From the IMG/VR virus record IMGVR_UViG_3300018035_000001, positions 1-41,034 of that record: a stretch of 41,034 nt of DNA; one strand, given 5' to 3'. Positions 23,609 to 29,832 of the stretch are shown piece after piece. The notes below the pieces were generated by a model. The model was not told where the DNA came from. It ran no database searches and saw only the letters and a list, made by a program, of their open reading frames with translations. The first letter of the stretch is position 1. Every line of letters begins with the position of its first letter. Origin of the DNA: a virus. Both the position numbers and the translations under genes were made by a program.

Positions 23609-23829
23609 TTTGTCAGTGCCAAAGTTGCGGAACAAAATACTGGAATGGAGAAGATGAAAAGCCAAAAGGGATAAGGATAACCACTGCTGATTATAAAGGC
23701 TTTTGCACTCAAGCGTGTCTTAAAGATAAGGCAAGGAAGCTTGGATGGAAGCCAAAGAACAAAGACGGCTGGTGGAAGGTCTTTAATGGTAAACACTTCG
23801 GAGATATTCCTTACAACAAAGTAGAATAA
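23608..23829 (+). CDS. Cys-rich zinc-ribbon-like protein, apparent ATT start, 73 aa
   Basis: The frame CQCQSCGTKYWNG ... GFCTQACLKDKARKLGW ... GDIPYNKVE is clearly protein-like: a CxC/CxxC cluster, a later CxxxC pair and a conserved-looking basic C-terminus. There is no ATG, GTG or TTG between its upstream stop at 23572 and the cysteines. An ATT at 23608 overlaps the TAA of the preceding gene and lies nine bases after AGGAG, so I propose ATT initiation by coupling. The alternative is a lost start codon (pseudogene). A good terminator follows directly. Confidence 0.55.
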   Translation: MCQCQSCGTKYWNGEDEKPKGIRITTADYKGFCTQACLKDKARKLGWKPKNKDGWWKVFNGKHFGDIPYNKVE

Positions 23830-23832
23830 CAA

Positions 23833-23865
23833 AAAGGCTTCCAGGATAATAACCTGGAGGCCTTT
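23833..23865 (+). terminator. Rho-independent-type terminator
   Basis: A 13-bp stem (23833-23845 with 23853-23865, one G-T wobble), seven-base A/T loop, then CTTTG. It lies four bases past the stop of the zinc-ribbon-like gene and closes the first rightward operon before the origin-like region. Confidence 0.8.
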
Positions 23866-23921
23866 CTTTGTTTAGGCTTGGTTGTTACGTTTGTTACGGA
23901 TTGACGTAACGTAACGCAAAC

Positions 23922-23998
23922 GTAATTCGTAACGGTAATGATAACGTACAGGCGAACAACCTATACCCCATTTCGTAACCATTTTCGTTGACCAGGTT
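23922..23998 (+). repeat. Left arm of large imperfect inverted repeat
   Basis: Its reverse complement aligns with 24322-24400. Best parts: 23922-23949 matches 24372-24400 with one substitution and a G-to-AC change, including a perfect 14-bp core GTACGTTATCATTA; and CGTTGACCAGGTT (23986-23998) matches AACCTGGTCAACG (24322-24334) exactly. The middle ~36 bp are diverged but equal in length within one base. CGTAACG words also lie outside it at 23905 and 23910. Confidence 0.85.
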
Positions 23999-24063
23999 AT
24001 CTTAGACTAATACACCCAGGGGACCGGGTCAACCGTTGACCTACTGGCTATTTAGTCTAAGAT
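23999..24063. repeat. 12-bp inverted repeat enclosing a 15-bp palindrome
   Basis: ATCTTAGACTAA (23999-24010) and TTAGTCTAAGAT (24052-24063) are perfect reverse complements. The 41-bp interior holds a palindrome copy at 24027-24041, with a further CCAG/CTGG pair around it, so the segment can form a cruciform with two nested helices. Confidence 0.85.
24027..24041. repeat. 15-bp palindrome copy 9
   Basis: GGTCAACCGTTGACC, followed by TACTGG, so the GTAG flank is on the minus strand although nearby genes run rightward. It sits at the centre of a 12-bp inverted repeat. Confidence 0.95.
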
Positions 24064-24321
24064 TTTGCAATAATACTTAAAGTGCTTTACTACTCCTTTG
24101 TCTTTGTCAGTTAGTTTTTTCTTAATAACAACTACTTCTTTATTATAGATATATTTATATATATACTATATATTATATATATAATGAAAGAAGCATACCA
24201 TCGCCTTAGGACTTAGGGCTTTAAGGGAAAAGTAAGAGTGCTTGGAAAATCTTTCAGATTGAAATGGAAGGGCTTAGCAAACCCAGATTGAAAGGAAAAG
24301 GCTTAGAGGGAATTATCAGTC

Positions 24322-24400
24322 AACCTGGTCAACGGAATTTGGACCTAAAAGGCCGCCTATGTTGTTGTCGGGTACGTTATCATTATCGTTACACAATTAC
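24322..24400 (-). repeat. Right arm of large imperfect inverted repeat
   Basis: Inverted partner of 23922-23998. It continues rightward into two direct copies of CAATTACCGTTAC (24394-24406 and 24411-24423), adding CGTTAC words at 24387, 24401 and 24418. Confidence 0.85.
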
Positions 24401-24477
24401 CGTTACAATGCAATTACCGTTACCATTGCCTCAATTACGTTATTTTAAAGGTAATGTTACAACCTTTAATTTTATAT

Positions 24478-24506
24478 TTGACAGCTTAGAACTACTATGT
24501 CATAAT
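24478..24506 (+). promoter_or_regulatory. Strong rightward promoter candidate
   Basis: Perfect TTGACA at 24478-24483, 17-bp spacer, CATAAT at 24501-24506, 38 bp before the start of the 219-aa gene and just outside the inverted-repeat region. It probably starts the second rightward operon. Confidence 0.7.
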
Positions 24507-24543
24507 TATTCTATTAAATACAGCTATGACAAAGGAGATTCTA

Positions 24544-25203
24544 ATGAGTAAGACTATGGCATTATTAGCTTTGAATACTGCACTTAGAATGGAGGAAGGA
24601 GAATTTCTTCCTATTAAGTTTTCGTCAAGAGGAGCTAGAGAAAGCTTCCGCGTTCAGTTTCACAGAGAGAAACAGTCACAAGAAAAGTTTAATCCTGACA
24701 CAAGGAAATTAATATGTGAAGCTAAGATGCATGATGGCGAATACTGGCTTTTCATAAGAAAAGGGTCAAAAGAAGTTTATGAAATGTCAAAGATCGTGGT
24801 TGTCAACTCAAAAACTGGAGAAGTAAGAGAAGTAGATGTACAAGTGCCTGCTGCTATCCCACATCCCCGCGACATTAAAACTGGACTAATCCAACAAGAC
24901 ACAGCAATACGACCTCTTACTAAAGAGCTGATTGAAATGGAAAGGTATATGAAAAGAGTCCATTGTAAACAGTTAAATAACAAACAAGAAAGTAACACCT
25001 GCCAAGACTTTTCTGGTATGACTGATGAAGAACTTCAGGCGTATATTGCCTCTCCTGATCCTCCTAGTATTGGGAAAGAAGCAGAAGATGAGCGTTATTC
25101 AGCTGAGGATATAGCTGAGCTTAATGAAGACGCAGAGAAGGAAAAGCAGCGAATAAGAGATGGAATGAATGACTTGAAAGAAGAGGGCGAAACTGGGAAA
25201 TAA
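24544..25203 (+). CDS. Hypothetical protein sharing a peptide with the ssDNA-binding-like protein, 219 aa
   Basis: The ATG at 24544 follows AAGGAG by seven bases; an ATG six codons earlier lacks a site. N-terminal ~130 residues are a mixed alpha/beta domain (FRVQFHREKQ, GEYWLFIRKGSKEVYEMSKIVVV). Near residue 158 is CQDFSGMTDEELQAYIA, almost identical to DFSNMTDDELKAYAA near the start of the 198-aa ssDNA-binding-like protein. The C-terminal ~45 residues are acidic and helical. It is the first gene after the origin-like region, so a replication role is plausible. No known family recognised. Confidence 0.75.
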   Translation: MSKTMALLALNTALRMEEGEFLPIKFSSRGARESFRVQFHREKQSQEKFNPDTRKLICEAKMHDGEYWLFIRKGSKEVYEMSKIVVVNSKTGEVREVDVQVPAAIPHPRDIKTGLIQQDTAIRPLTKELIEMERYMKRVHCKQLNNKQESNTCQDFSGMTDEELQAYIASPDPPSIGKEAEDERYSAEDIAELNEDAEKEKQRIRDGMNDLKEEGETGK

Positions 25204-25282
25204 TGCTTGCACTCTTGGAATTAATGATTATCATTGGTGTATAGATGATATGGTGTAATTACTTTAAGGAAAGGGAAATCCA

Positions 25283-25612
25283 GTGCTAGTCATCTGTGCT
25301 TGGTGTAAGAAACCCCTTGGAGAGAAAGAGCCCCTGGGAGATAATAGAATATCTCATGGGATTTGCAGTGACTGTGCTAAAGAGCTAAGGAAGGAGACAA
25401 GTAATATGTCCTGGCTAACAGCAGAAGAACAAGAGTTTTGGAAAAACAGACAACTTGCCCTAAAACAGAGTGATTTCTTCAACAAACTCAGGAATAGGGC
25501 ACAGTACAGGTCCGCCCGAACTAGTCCACTTGTTGTCATCTTACTCCGAACAGTCTATGTCACAATAATCCTTTACCTTAGCCTCAAACTGATAGAATGG
25601 AGCTTACGTTGA
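25283..25612 (+). CDS. Zinc-finger membrane-anchored protein, 109 aa
   Basis: GTG start at 25283 after AAGGAAAGGG. The N-terminus has CAWCKKPLGEKEPLGD and then HGICSDC, i.e. CxxC plus CxxC with a histidine, a common small phage/bacterial zinc finger. The C-terminus is a hydrophobic helix (PLVVILLRTVYVTIILYLSL), so the finger would be tethered to the membrane. Overlaps the next gene by 16 bp. Function unknown. Confidence 0.7.
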   Translation: MLVICAWCKKPLGEKEPLGDNRISHGICSDCAKELRKETSNMSWLTAEEQEFWKNRQLALKQSDFFNKLRNRAQYRSARTSPLVVILLRTVYVTIILYLSLKLIEWSLR

Positions 25613-25872
25613 GCGACCGTACAGCACTAAAAGGCGTCCTAGAAATCATCATGGCCAACAAAGAGGAGAAGTCCCTTAACTTCGCCATTGGCTACACCAG
25701 CCACGCATTAAAAATGCTTGAGTCAGGGGCTTCTGACGAAGCCCTTTATACTCAGTTACTTTACCTCCGCGGTAACTTGAGTAACTGGCGGGGAGGGAAG
25801 GCAAAGGAAGTACGGTCCATTGTGGACTCTTTTATAAAACGACTGGCACCGACAAGGAGAAAACAGCAATGA
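25597..25872 (+). CDS. Hypothetical helical protein, 91 aa
   Basis: ATG at 25597 within the end of the upstream gene. Fully helical, with TALKGVLEIIMANKEEKSLNF and a basic C-terminus (FIKRLAPTRRKQQ). No metal or catalytic motif. Translational coupling with both neighbours (overlaps of 16 and 4 bp). Not recognised. Confidence 0.65.
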   Translation: MELTLSDRTALKGVLEIIMANKEEKSLNFAIGYTSHALKMLESGASDEALYTQLLYLRGNLSNWRGGKAKEVRSIVDSFIKRLAPTRRKQQ

Positions 25873-26054
25873 AAGAGAAATCATTCAAAGTAATCAGTGA
25901 ACTGACACCAAAATTTACCCTTATCGAAGGGGATTTTCTCTACCTGGAAATCGCAGGGAGGGAAGGGAAGTTCTACAAACTCGCTGACTATGAATGGCCA
26001 ACGGCCGTTCGAGAGGCATTAAAGCCTAAGCTGTCCAGGCTCGACACAGACTAG
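25869..26054 (+). CDS. Hypothetical protein, 61 aa
   Basis: ATGA overlap with the upstream gene; AAGGAG lies upstream. Short beta-rich sequence (KFTLIEGDFLYLEIAGREGKF) then a helix. Last gene before a palindrome copy at 26128. Not recognised. Confidence 0.6.
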   Translation: MKEKSFKVISELTPKFTLIEGDFLYLEIAGREGKFYKLADYEWPTAVREALKPKLSRLDTD

Positions 26055-26127
26055 AACGGTGGCCGGGGAGTATGGGCTAACCTTCCTGGCTATCTTTGTA
26101 GTCTTGGTATGTAGAATCAGCGAACCA

Positions 26128-26142
26128 GGTCAACGGTTGACC
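26128..26142. repeat. 15-bp palindrome copy 10
   Basis: GGTCAACGGTTGACC followed by TACTCC, in the 107-bp gap before the YkgJ-like gene. Its GAGTA flank is on the minus strand, opposite to local gene direction, as in copy 9. Confidence 0.95.
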
Positions 26143-26161
26143 TACTCCAAAGGAGGGCACA

Positions 26162-26509
26162 GTGACCAAATCCGACCTTGATAAGAAGAAGCAAAAACTC
26201 TGCAAAGAGTGCCAGTTATGTTGCAAACTCCTCGTTGTCTACATCCAAGCCCCGACAAGAATAACTGAGGAGAGGGAATTCTGGAAAGCCCGAGGCTGGC
26301 TTCTTCAAGGTACCCCTGACTATCCTGGCTTCAGGATAGTCACTGACAAATTCCCCTGCCCTCAGCTAACTCCCTTCGGTTGTAAGATTTACCACTCCAG
26401 GCCTATAATTTGCCAGAGGTATAGTGGCCTCGCAGATCCCCTTGTCCGGGGAAAGTGTAAGTGGAATGAACTCACTTTAGAATTACTGAAGGAGGAGAAG
26501 AATGGCTGA
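26162..26509 (+). CDS. YkgJ-family cysteine-cluster protein, 115 aa
   Basis: GTG start at 26162 with AAAGGAGGG upstream. CKECQLCCKLL near the N-terminus and PCPQLTPFGCKIYHSRPIICQRYS form the typical YkgJ/UPF0153 arrangement of conserved cysteines thought to bind zinc or an iron-sulfur cluster. Usual family length. Bacterial members are uncharacterised or linked to metal-dependent modification; the role in a phage is unknown. Confidence 0.8.
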   Translation: MTKSDLDKKKQKLCKECQLCCKLLVVYIQAPTRITEEREFWKARGWLLQGTPDYPGFRIVTDKFPCPQLTPFGCKIYHSRPIICQRYSGLADPLVRGKCKWNELTLELLKEEKNG

Positions 26510-26963
26510 ACCCAAGATTACCCTAACCATCTCCTTATCCAAATGGAACTCCCTCTCCCCGCCCGAGAAAGACCTGGCCAAAAAGCTAGGCATCTCCATA
26601 AGCGTTGACAAAGTCAGGCCGGACCGTCCCGAGCGAGTAGTAAAAGTCGTCCCACTTTCTGAGTATTACCTGGGCTTTCACGTAACTTGTGAACTTTGCG
26701 AAGGTAAGGAGGATCAAGTATTCCTTATGAGACTGGATAAGAAAGGCCAGATTCCAATCTTGATCTCCGCGGAGCCGTTTGACTCAGTTGACAAAGTCAG
26801 GTGGGAAGAAAGGAAAACTCCTGCTTGCAGGAATTGTGGACATAATCTTCTTACAACTACAAAGCGGAATTTAATAGAACAACTGAAAAGCTGTTCTGTT
26901 AGGATTGCAGTATTAACTGGAAGAAAGTTCAGGGTGAAGTCCGAAAGGCCCGCATCATCCTAG
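26502..26963 (+). CDS. Zinc-binding hypothetical protein, 153 aa
   Basis: ATG at 26502 after GAAGGAGGAG, overlapping the upstream gene by 8 bp. CELCEGKED at about 62-70 and PACRNCGHN at about 108-116 could form one four-cysteine zinc site with a strand-rich middle between. The N-terminal LSKWNSLSPPEKDLAKKLGI is helical. No family recognised. Confidence 0.65.
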   Translation: MAEPKITLTISLSKWNSLSPPEKDLAKKLGISISVDKVRPDRPERVVKVVPLSEYYLGFHVTCELCEGKEDQVFLMRLDKKGQIPILISAEPFDSVDKVRWEERKTPACRNCGHNLLTTTKRNLIEQLKSCSVRIAVLTGRKFRVKSERPASS

Positions 26964-26980
26964 ACGAAGGAATTACCAAA

Positions 26981-27391
26981 ATGAGCCTAACTAAACACTT
27001 CTTACAAAAAGCCCTTTCCCTCCCTCCCGGCCACGAGCTATTTGTTCCGGCACCTGACTATCGCTCTCAAAAAGAACTATTTGTTGCCTTTCGTAAGGAA
27101 CTCCGTCATATGCTGGAGTATAGTCCAGTAGACGCTACACAACTCCAAATTGAAAAGGCTATTCGCTCCCACAGATACTGGATAATCATTCGGAAGTTAG
27201 CCACCAACCCCTTCGAGGGCTATGTCAAGACCCCGGATGGGGAGGTAAAACGTGCTGAGACTCATGATATTGAAAGGCTAAGGCGATTTCAACTAATGCT
27301 AAATGATGGCTGGACTGTTGCCGAACTTATTAAGGAAGAGGGATTGAAAGATGATGAGGTTCTTTACTTAAATATTAAAGGAGGTATCTAG
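26981..27391 (+). CDS. Hypothetical protein, 136 aa
   Basis: ATG at 26981, GAAGGAATTACCAAA upstream. Mixed alpha/beta; ALSLPPGHELFVPAPDYRSQKELFVAFRKEL near the start resembles phage proteins of unknown function that accompany ligase genes. Its TAG overlaps the GTG of the ligase gene (TAGTG). Not assigned. Confidence 0.65.
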   Translation: MSLTKHFLQKALSLPPGHELFVPAPDYRSQKELFVAFRKELRHMLEYSPVDATQLQIEKAIRSHRYWIIIRKLATNPFEGYVKTPDGEVKRAETHDIERLRRFQLMLNDGWTVAELIKEEGLKDDEVLYLNIKGGI

Positions 27392-28251
27392 TGCCAGCAA
27401 TTAGACAAGAACGCTCAGGCGTAATGCTTGCTCACCCTGTCTCCGACCGCCGCCTTCGCCAAATCTCTGTCGAAGACAAAGTCTTCACCCAGCCGAAGTA
27501 CAACGGGGAGAGATGTAGAACAGTGTGGTTTCAAGGAGAACCATTCCTCCTTTCCTCTTATGGAAATGAGTTTCGTTTCTGCAAACGTCTTAAAAACCAA
27601 ATACTGAAGAAAACAGAGGAGCTTGGCATCGAAGAAATTGCCTTCGACGGAGAAATCTATGTCCACGGCTGGAGTCGGGAGGAGATTGACAGTGCCCTTC
27701 GTAGAACTAAAAACTACAACCCAAAGGTTGAAGAACTGGAGTATCACATATTTGACATTCAAGATAAGACTATGCTTCAATACAATAGGTTTGTCTCACT
27801 CAAGAATCTCCAGAGCAAAGGGTTTTTCGAACAGGGGCTTCACTTTGTTGTCCCTGAAGCTATTGAAATCCAGGAATGGCAAGACAAAGCAGTTAGTTAT
27901 GTGGCGCAGGGGTACGAGGGCATTATCCTTAGATCCCCTGTTGGGGAGTATGTGGATCGACGAACTAACAATCTACTCAAATTTAAGCCGACAGAAGAAG
28001 ACGAGTACACTATAGTTGACTTACTAGAAGGCCAAGGCTGGTGTACTGGAATGCTTGGTGCCTTTCTAGTCCAAGGAAACGATGGCGTATCCTTTGAAGT
28101 CGGCTCGGGCAGGGAGCTTACTAAGAAAAATCGTATTGATTACTGGAAACATCGTACTGAACTTATTGGCCGAGTCTTAACCGTCAAGCACGAGCCAATA
28201 AAAACCTCCGGTGGCAAGCCAGTATGTGCTGTTGCCTATAAACTTAAATAA
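27391..28251 (+). CDS. ATP-dependent DNA ligase, 286 aa
   Basis: Seals nicks during phage DNA replication and repair. Nucleotidyltransferase motif I is PKYNGER at 35-41, with the adenylated Lys36; then AFDGEIYVHG (motif III), YEGIILRSP (motif IV) and NLLKFKP (motif V) follow, and a small OB-fold part ends with TVKHEPIKTSGG. Size fits the minimal viral ligases. GTG start at 27391, coupled to the upstream stop, with AAAGGAGG as ribosome site. Confidence 0.9.
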   Translation: MPAIRQERSGVMLAHPVSDRRLRQISVEDKVFTQPKYNGERCRTVWFQGEPFLLSSYGNEFRFCKRLKNQILKKTEELGIEEIAFDGEIYVHGWSREEIDSALRRTKNYNPKVEELEYHIFDIQDKTMLQYNRFVSLKNLQSKGFFEQGLHFVVPEAIEIQEWQDKAVSYVAQGYEGIILRSPVGEYVDRRTNNLLKFKPTEEDEYTIVDLLEGQGWCTGMLGAFLVQGNDGVSFEVGSGRELTKKNRIDYWKHRTELIGRVLTVKHEPIKTSGGKPVCAVAYKLK

Positions 28252-28260
28252 GGAGATAAA

Positions 28261-28416
28261 ATGGTACGCGTTAAATTCTCACTACCAGAAGAGCTTATTA
28301 TTCGCATACTGATTATGTCTAAGCAATCAGGAATTAACATTGAAGATATTCTTAAGAATATCATTACTGAGAAGTTAGAAGAGTACGCCTCTGAAATAAA
28401 ATTTCCGGGCCTTTAA
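28261..28416 (+). CDS. Ribbon-helix-helix-like protein A, 51 aa
   Basis: ATG at 28261 after AAGGAGATAAA. It begins MVRVKFSLPEELIIRI and ends in EKLEEYASEIKF, the strand-helix-helix outline of CopG/Arc-type DNA-binding proteins. It is a clear paralogue of the 64-aa protein 84 bp downstream (KFSLPEEL versus QCILPEET; ITEKLEEYA versus VTQKLEEYD). A promoter candidate lies between them. A transcriptional role is likely but its operator is unknown. Confidence 0.7.
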   Translation: MVRVKFSLPEELIIRILIMSKQSGINIEDILKNIITEKLEEYASEIKFPGL

Positions 28417-28424
28417 TTTTCTTG

Positions 28425-28453
28425 TTGACAAACTGGTAACCGCATGATTTAAT
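28425..28453 (+). promoter_or_regulatory. Rightward promoter candidate between the two RHH genes
   Basis: Perfect TTGACA at 28425-28430, 17-bp spacer, TTTAAT at 28448-28453, followed by an A/T-rich stretch. It lies 48 bp before the second RHH gene, a place where one of the RHH proteins could act on it. Confidence 0.65.
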
Positions 28454-28500
28454 TATATTAATGAAACAATGCACCCTACAGGAGACTAAAGGAGTCTAAG

Positions 28501-28695
28501 ATGGAACGTTTCACACAGTGTATACTCCCCGAAGAGACTCATCTTCGCCTGGTTGTCCTCGCCAAGCGGAGAAAGACTTCTCTGAAGGAACTCGTCAAAG
28601 AAATGGTCACCCAGAAACTGGAGGAATACGATGGCCAAGAAGCAGTCTCAATCAAAGGTGAAAGAACCAGAACCCCAGACCAGCAAACAGCCTGA
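28501..28695 (+). CDS. Ribbon-helix-helix-like protein B, 64 aa
   Basis: Start ATG at 28501. The N-terminal ~44 residues (FTQCILPEETHLRLVVLAKRR, then TSLKELVKEMVTQKLEEYD) match the RHH fold and the 51-aa paralogue upstream. The last ~20 residues are polar and overlap the start of the next frame. Probably a dimeric DNA-binding regulator. Confidence 0.7.
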   Translation: MERFTQCILPEETHLRLVVLAKRRKTSLKELVKEMVTQKLEEYDGQEAVSIKGERTRTPDQQTA

Positions 28696-29113
28696 AGGAG
28701 GTAGTGTAATGAGTTCAGAAGCACCCATCGAAAGTAGGAAACGCGACGTAAAACTTCAGAAAGACTTTACTAAAATTCCCGGCAGTGTAGTAATCACAGT
28801 CCTTGGAGTCTCCGAAGAGATCGTAGCCACTCCCAGTGACTACCCACAGTCAGTACAAGACAGACTTCCCGCTGTTGCCGTGGGTCATAAATTGGGTGAC
28901 GCAGCTGCCGGCAGGTCGGGGCAGGATGCCTACGACGCCATAATCAAGGTCCATGAAGGCCTTATGGCAGGGGACTGGAATGTCCGTGCTCCGGCAGCTC
29001 CAAAGGTCTCCCTTGCCGATGTTGCAGCCAAGTTTGCTAACCTCTCTGACGAGGAGAAGGAAACAGCAGCCAAACTCATGGCTGCCCTGGGCATTAATCT
29101 TCCCGGTATGTAG
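28631..29113 (+). CDS. Hypothetical Ala-rich protein, two plausible starts, 160 or 134 aa
   Basis: Two ATGs have strong sites: 28631 (GGAGG six bases before; overlaps RHH protein B by 65 bp) and 28709 (AGGAGG, no overlap; starts MSSEAPIES). The extra 26 residues are Lys/Gln/Pro-rich. The core has a beta segment GSVVITVLGVSEEIV, a helical middle and a C-terminal four-helix-like end (LADVAAKFANLSDEEKETAAKLMAALGI). No family recognised. Both isoforms could be made. Confidence 0.65.
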   Translation: MAKKQSQSKVKEPEPQTSKQPEGGSVMSSEAPIESRKRDVKLQKDFTKIPGSVVITVLGVSEEIVATPSDYPQSVQDRLPAVAVGHKLGDAAAGRSGQDAYDAIIKVHEGLMAGDWNVRAPAAPKVSLADVAAKFANLSDEEKETAAKLMAALGINLPGM

Positions 29114-29122
29114 TTAGATCGA

Positions 29123-29380
29123 GTGCAGGGTGCATATGACTAAGGAGAAATGTAGATGCCCTACAAGTCTCACGATTGGGAGGCATCCCAAGCCCTGCAC
29201 TTCCCGATATGTAAACCTTCAACAATAGGTGAGGACGAACCGTGTACAGTCGGTACGTGGAGACAGGTTGGCTGAACTCGTCCTCATTTAAGTACAAAGA
29301 AGTGAGTAGCTAATTAAGGAAGCAAGTAGAAGCAAGCTACCGCTTATGAAAAGCTTCCTCAGGAAGCTAATTAGCTACTC
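29123..29380 (+). ncRNA. Structured intergenic RNA candidate 2
   Basis: Three successive long-range perfect stems: GTGCAGGG (29123-29130) with CCCTGCAC (29193-29200); GAGGACGA (29231-29238) with TCGTCCTC (29278-29285); and GAGTAGCTAATTA (29304-29316) with TAATTAGCTACTC (29368-29380). In the last, AGGAAGC (29317-29323) can pair with GCTTCCT (29353-29359), or that segment can fold on itself (29353-29367). A palindrome copy follows 19 bp later. No tRNA features. Confidence 0.5.
29156..29275 (+). CDS. Possible mini-protein inside the structured region, 39 aa
   Basis: ATG at 29156, nine bases after AAGGAGA, reading MPYKSHDWEASQALHFPI and ending TWRQVG. Two cysteines, no motif. The frame overlaps two of the RNA stems, so either the stems are chance or this frame is. 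Low confidence. Confidence 0.3.
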   Translation: MPYKSHDWEASQALHFPICKPSTIGEDEPCTVGTWRQVG

Positions 29381-29398
29381 TCTTGTTTGCACACAGTA

Positions 29399-29413
29399 GG
29401 TCAACCGTTGACC
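29399..29413. repeat. 15-bp palindrome copy 11
   Basis: GGTCAACCGTTGACC preceded by CAGTA and followed by ACCT, 80 bp before the HIRAN gene, oriented with transcription. Confidence 0.95.
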
Positions 29414-29493
29414 ACCTACACTCCAAAACATAACCTATCCTGAGCGGCCAAGATGCTGCGATCATCCAGTAAGGATGTGGAAAGGAACCAGTC

Positions 29494-29832
29494 ATGAGCA
29501 AGAAAATTCTCCTGTTGTCTACTACTGTCAATGGAATTAAGTTCCACCCCGGCAAAGATCATCTTAGTAAAATCAAACCTAGAAGTATCCTCGTTTCTGA
29601 CCTAGAACCAGACAATAAGTTCGACAAGAATGCAGTTGAGCTACACTTTTGCTATGGGGAAGAAACAGGACCAATAGACTCTGTAAAGCTTGGCTATGTC
29701 CCTGCCAAATTCTCCCAAATCATAGCTGCCTTACTCACTATCATCCCACTCGAATTCAAAGTCACGAGTGTAAATCCATCGGCTTTGGAAGTCCTTATTG
29801 ACATCTATGGAGAATTCTATGACGGAAACTAA
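29494..29832 (+). CDS. Stand-alone HIRAN-domain protein, 112 aa
   Basis: Matches the HIRAN outline: a first strand ending in GIKFHPG, then LEPDNKFDKNAVELHF (the E-P-x-N-x-x-D-x-N-A-V motif), and KLGYVPAKFSQIIAALL. HIRAN domains bind 3-prime single-stranded DNA ends in HLTF/Rad5-type proteins, and in bacteria and phages are often next to nucleases. The next gene, a Cas4-like nuclease, overlaps its end by 14 bp. Likely acts on DNA ends during replication or recombination. Confidence 0.85.
   Translation: MSKKILLLSTTVNGIKFHPGKDHLSKIKPRSILVSDLEPDNKFDKNAVELHFCYGEETGPIDSVKLGYVPAKFSQIIAALLTIIPLEFKVTSVNPSALEVLIDIYGEFYDGN

Larger units (their letters stand above)
23870..24477. other. Origin-like repeat-rich region, no convincing gene
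   Basis: About 600 bp with no supported gene. It contains two homologous arms in inverted orientation (23922-23998 and 24322-24400), many CGTTAC/GTAACG words on both sides, a 12-bp inverted repeat around a palindrome copy (23999-24063), and an almost pure A/T tract at about 24139-24186. A terminator precedes and a promoter follows. This combination of iteron-like words, inverted symmetry and an easily melted tract is typical of replication origins, though a large operator region is the alternative. Confidence 0.55.

Noticed and set aside
24264-24551. 95-codon open frame across the right arm of the origin-like region
   Set aside because: It runs through the CGTTAC repeats, has no ribosome site and a composition dictated by repeats.
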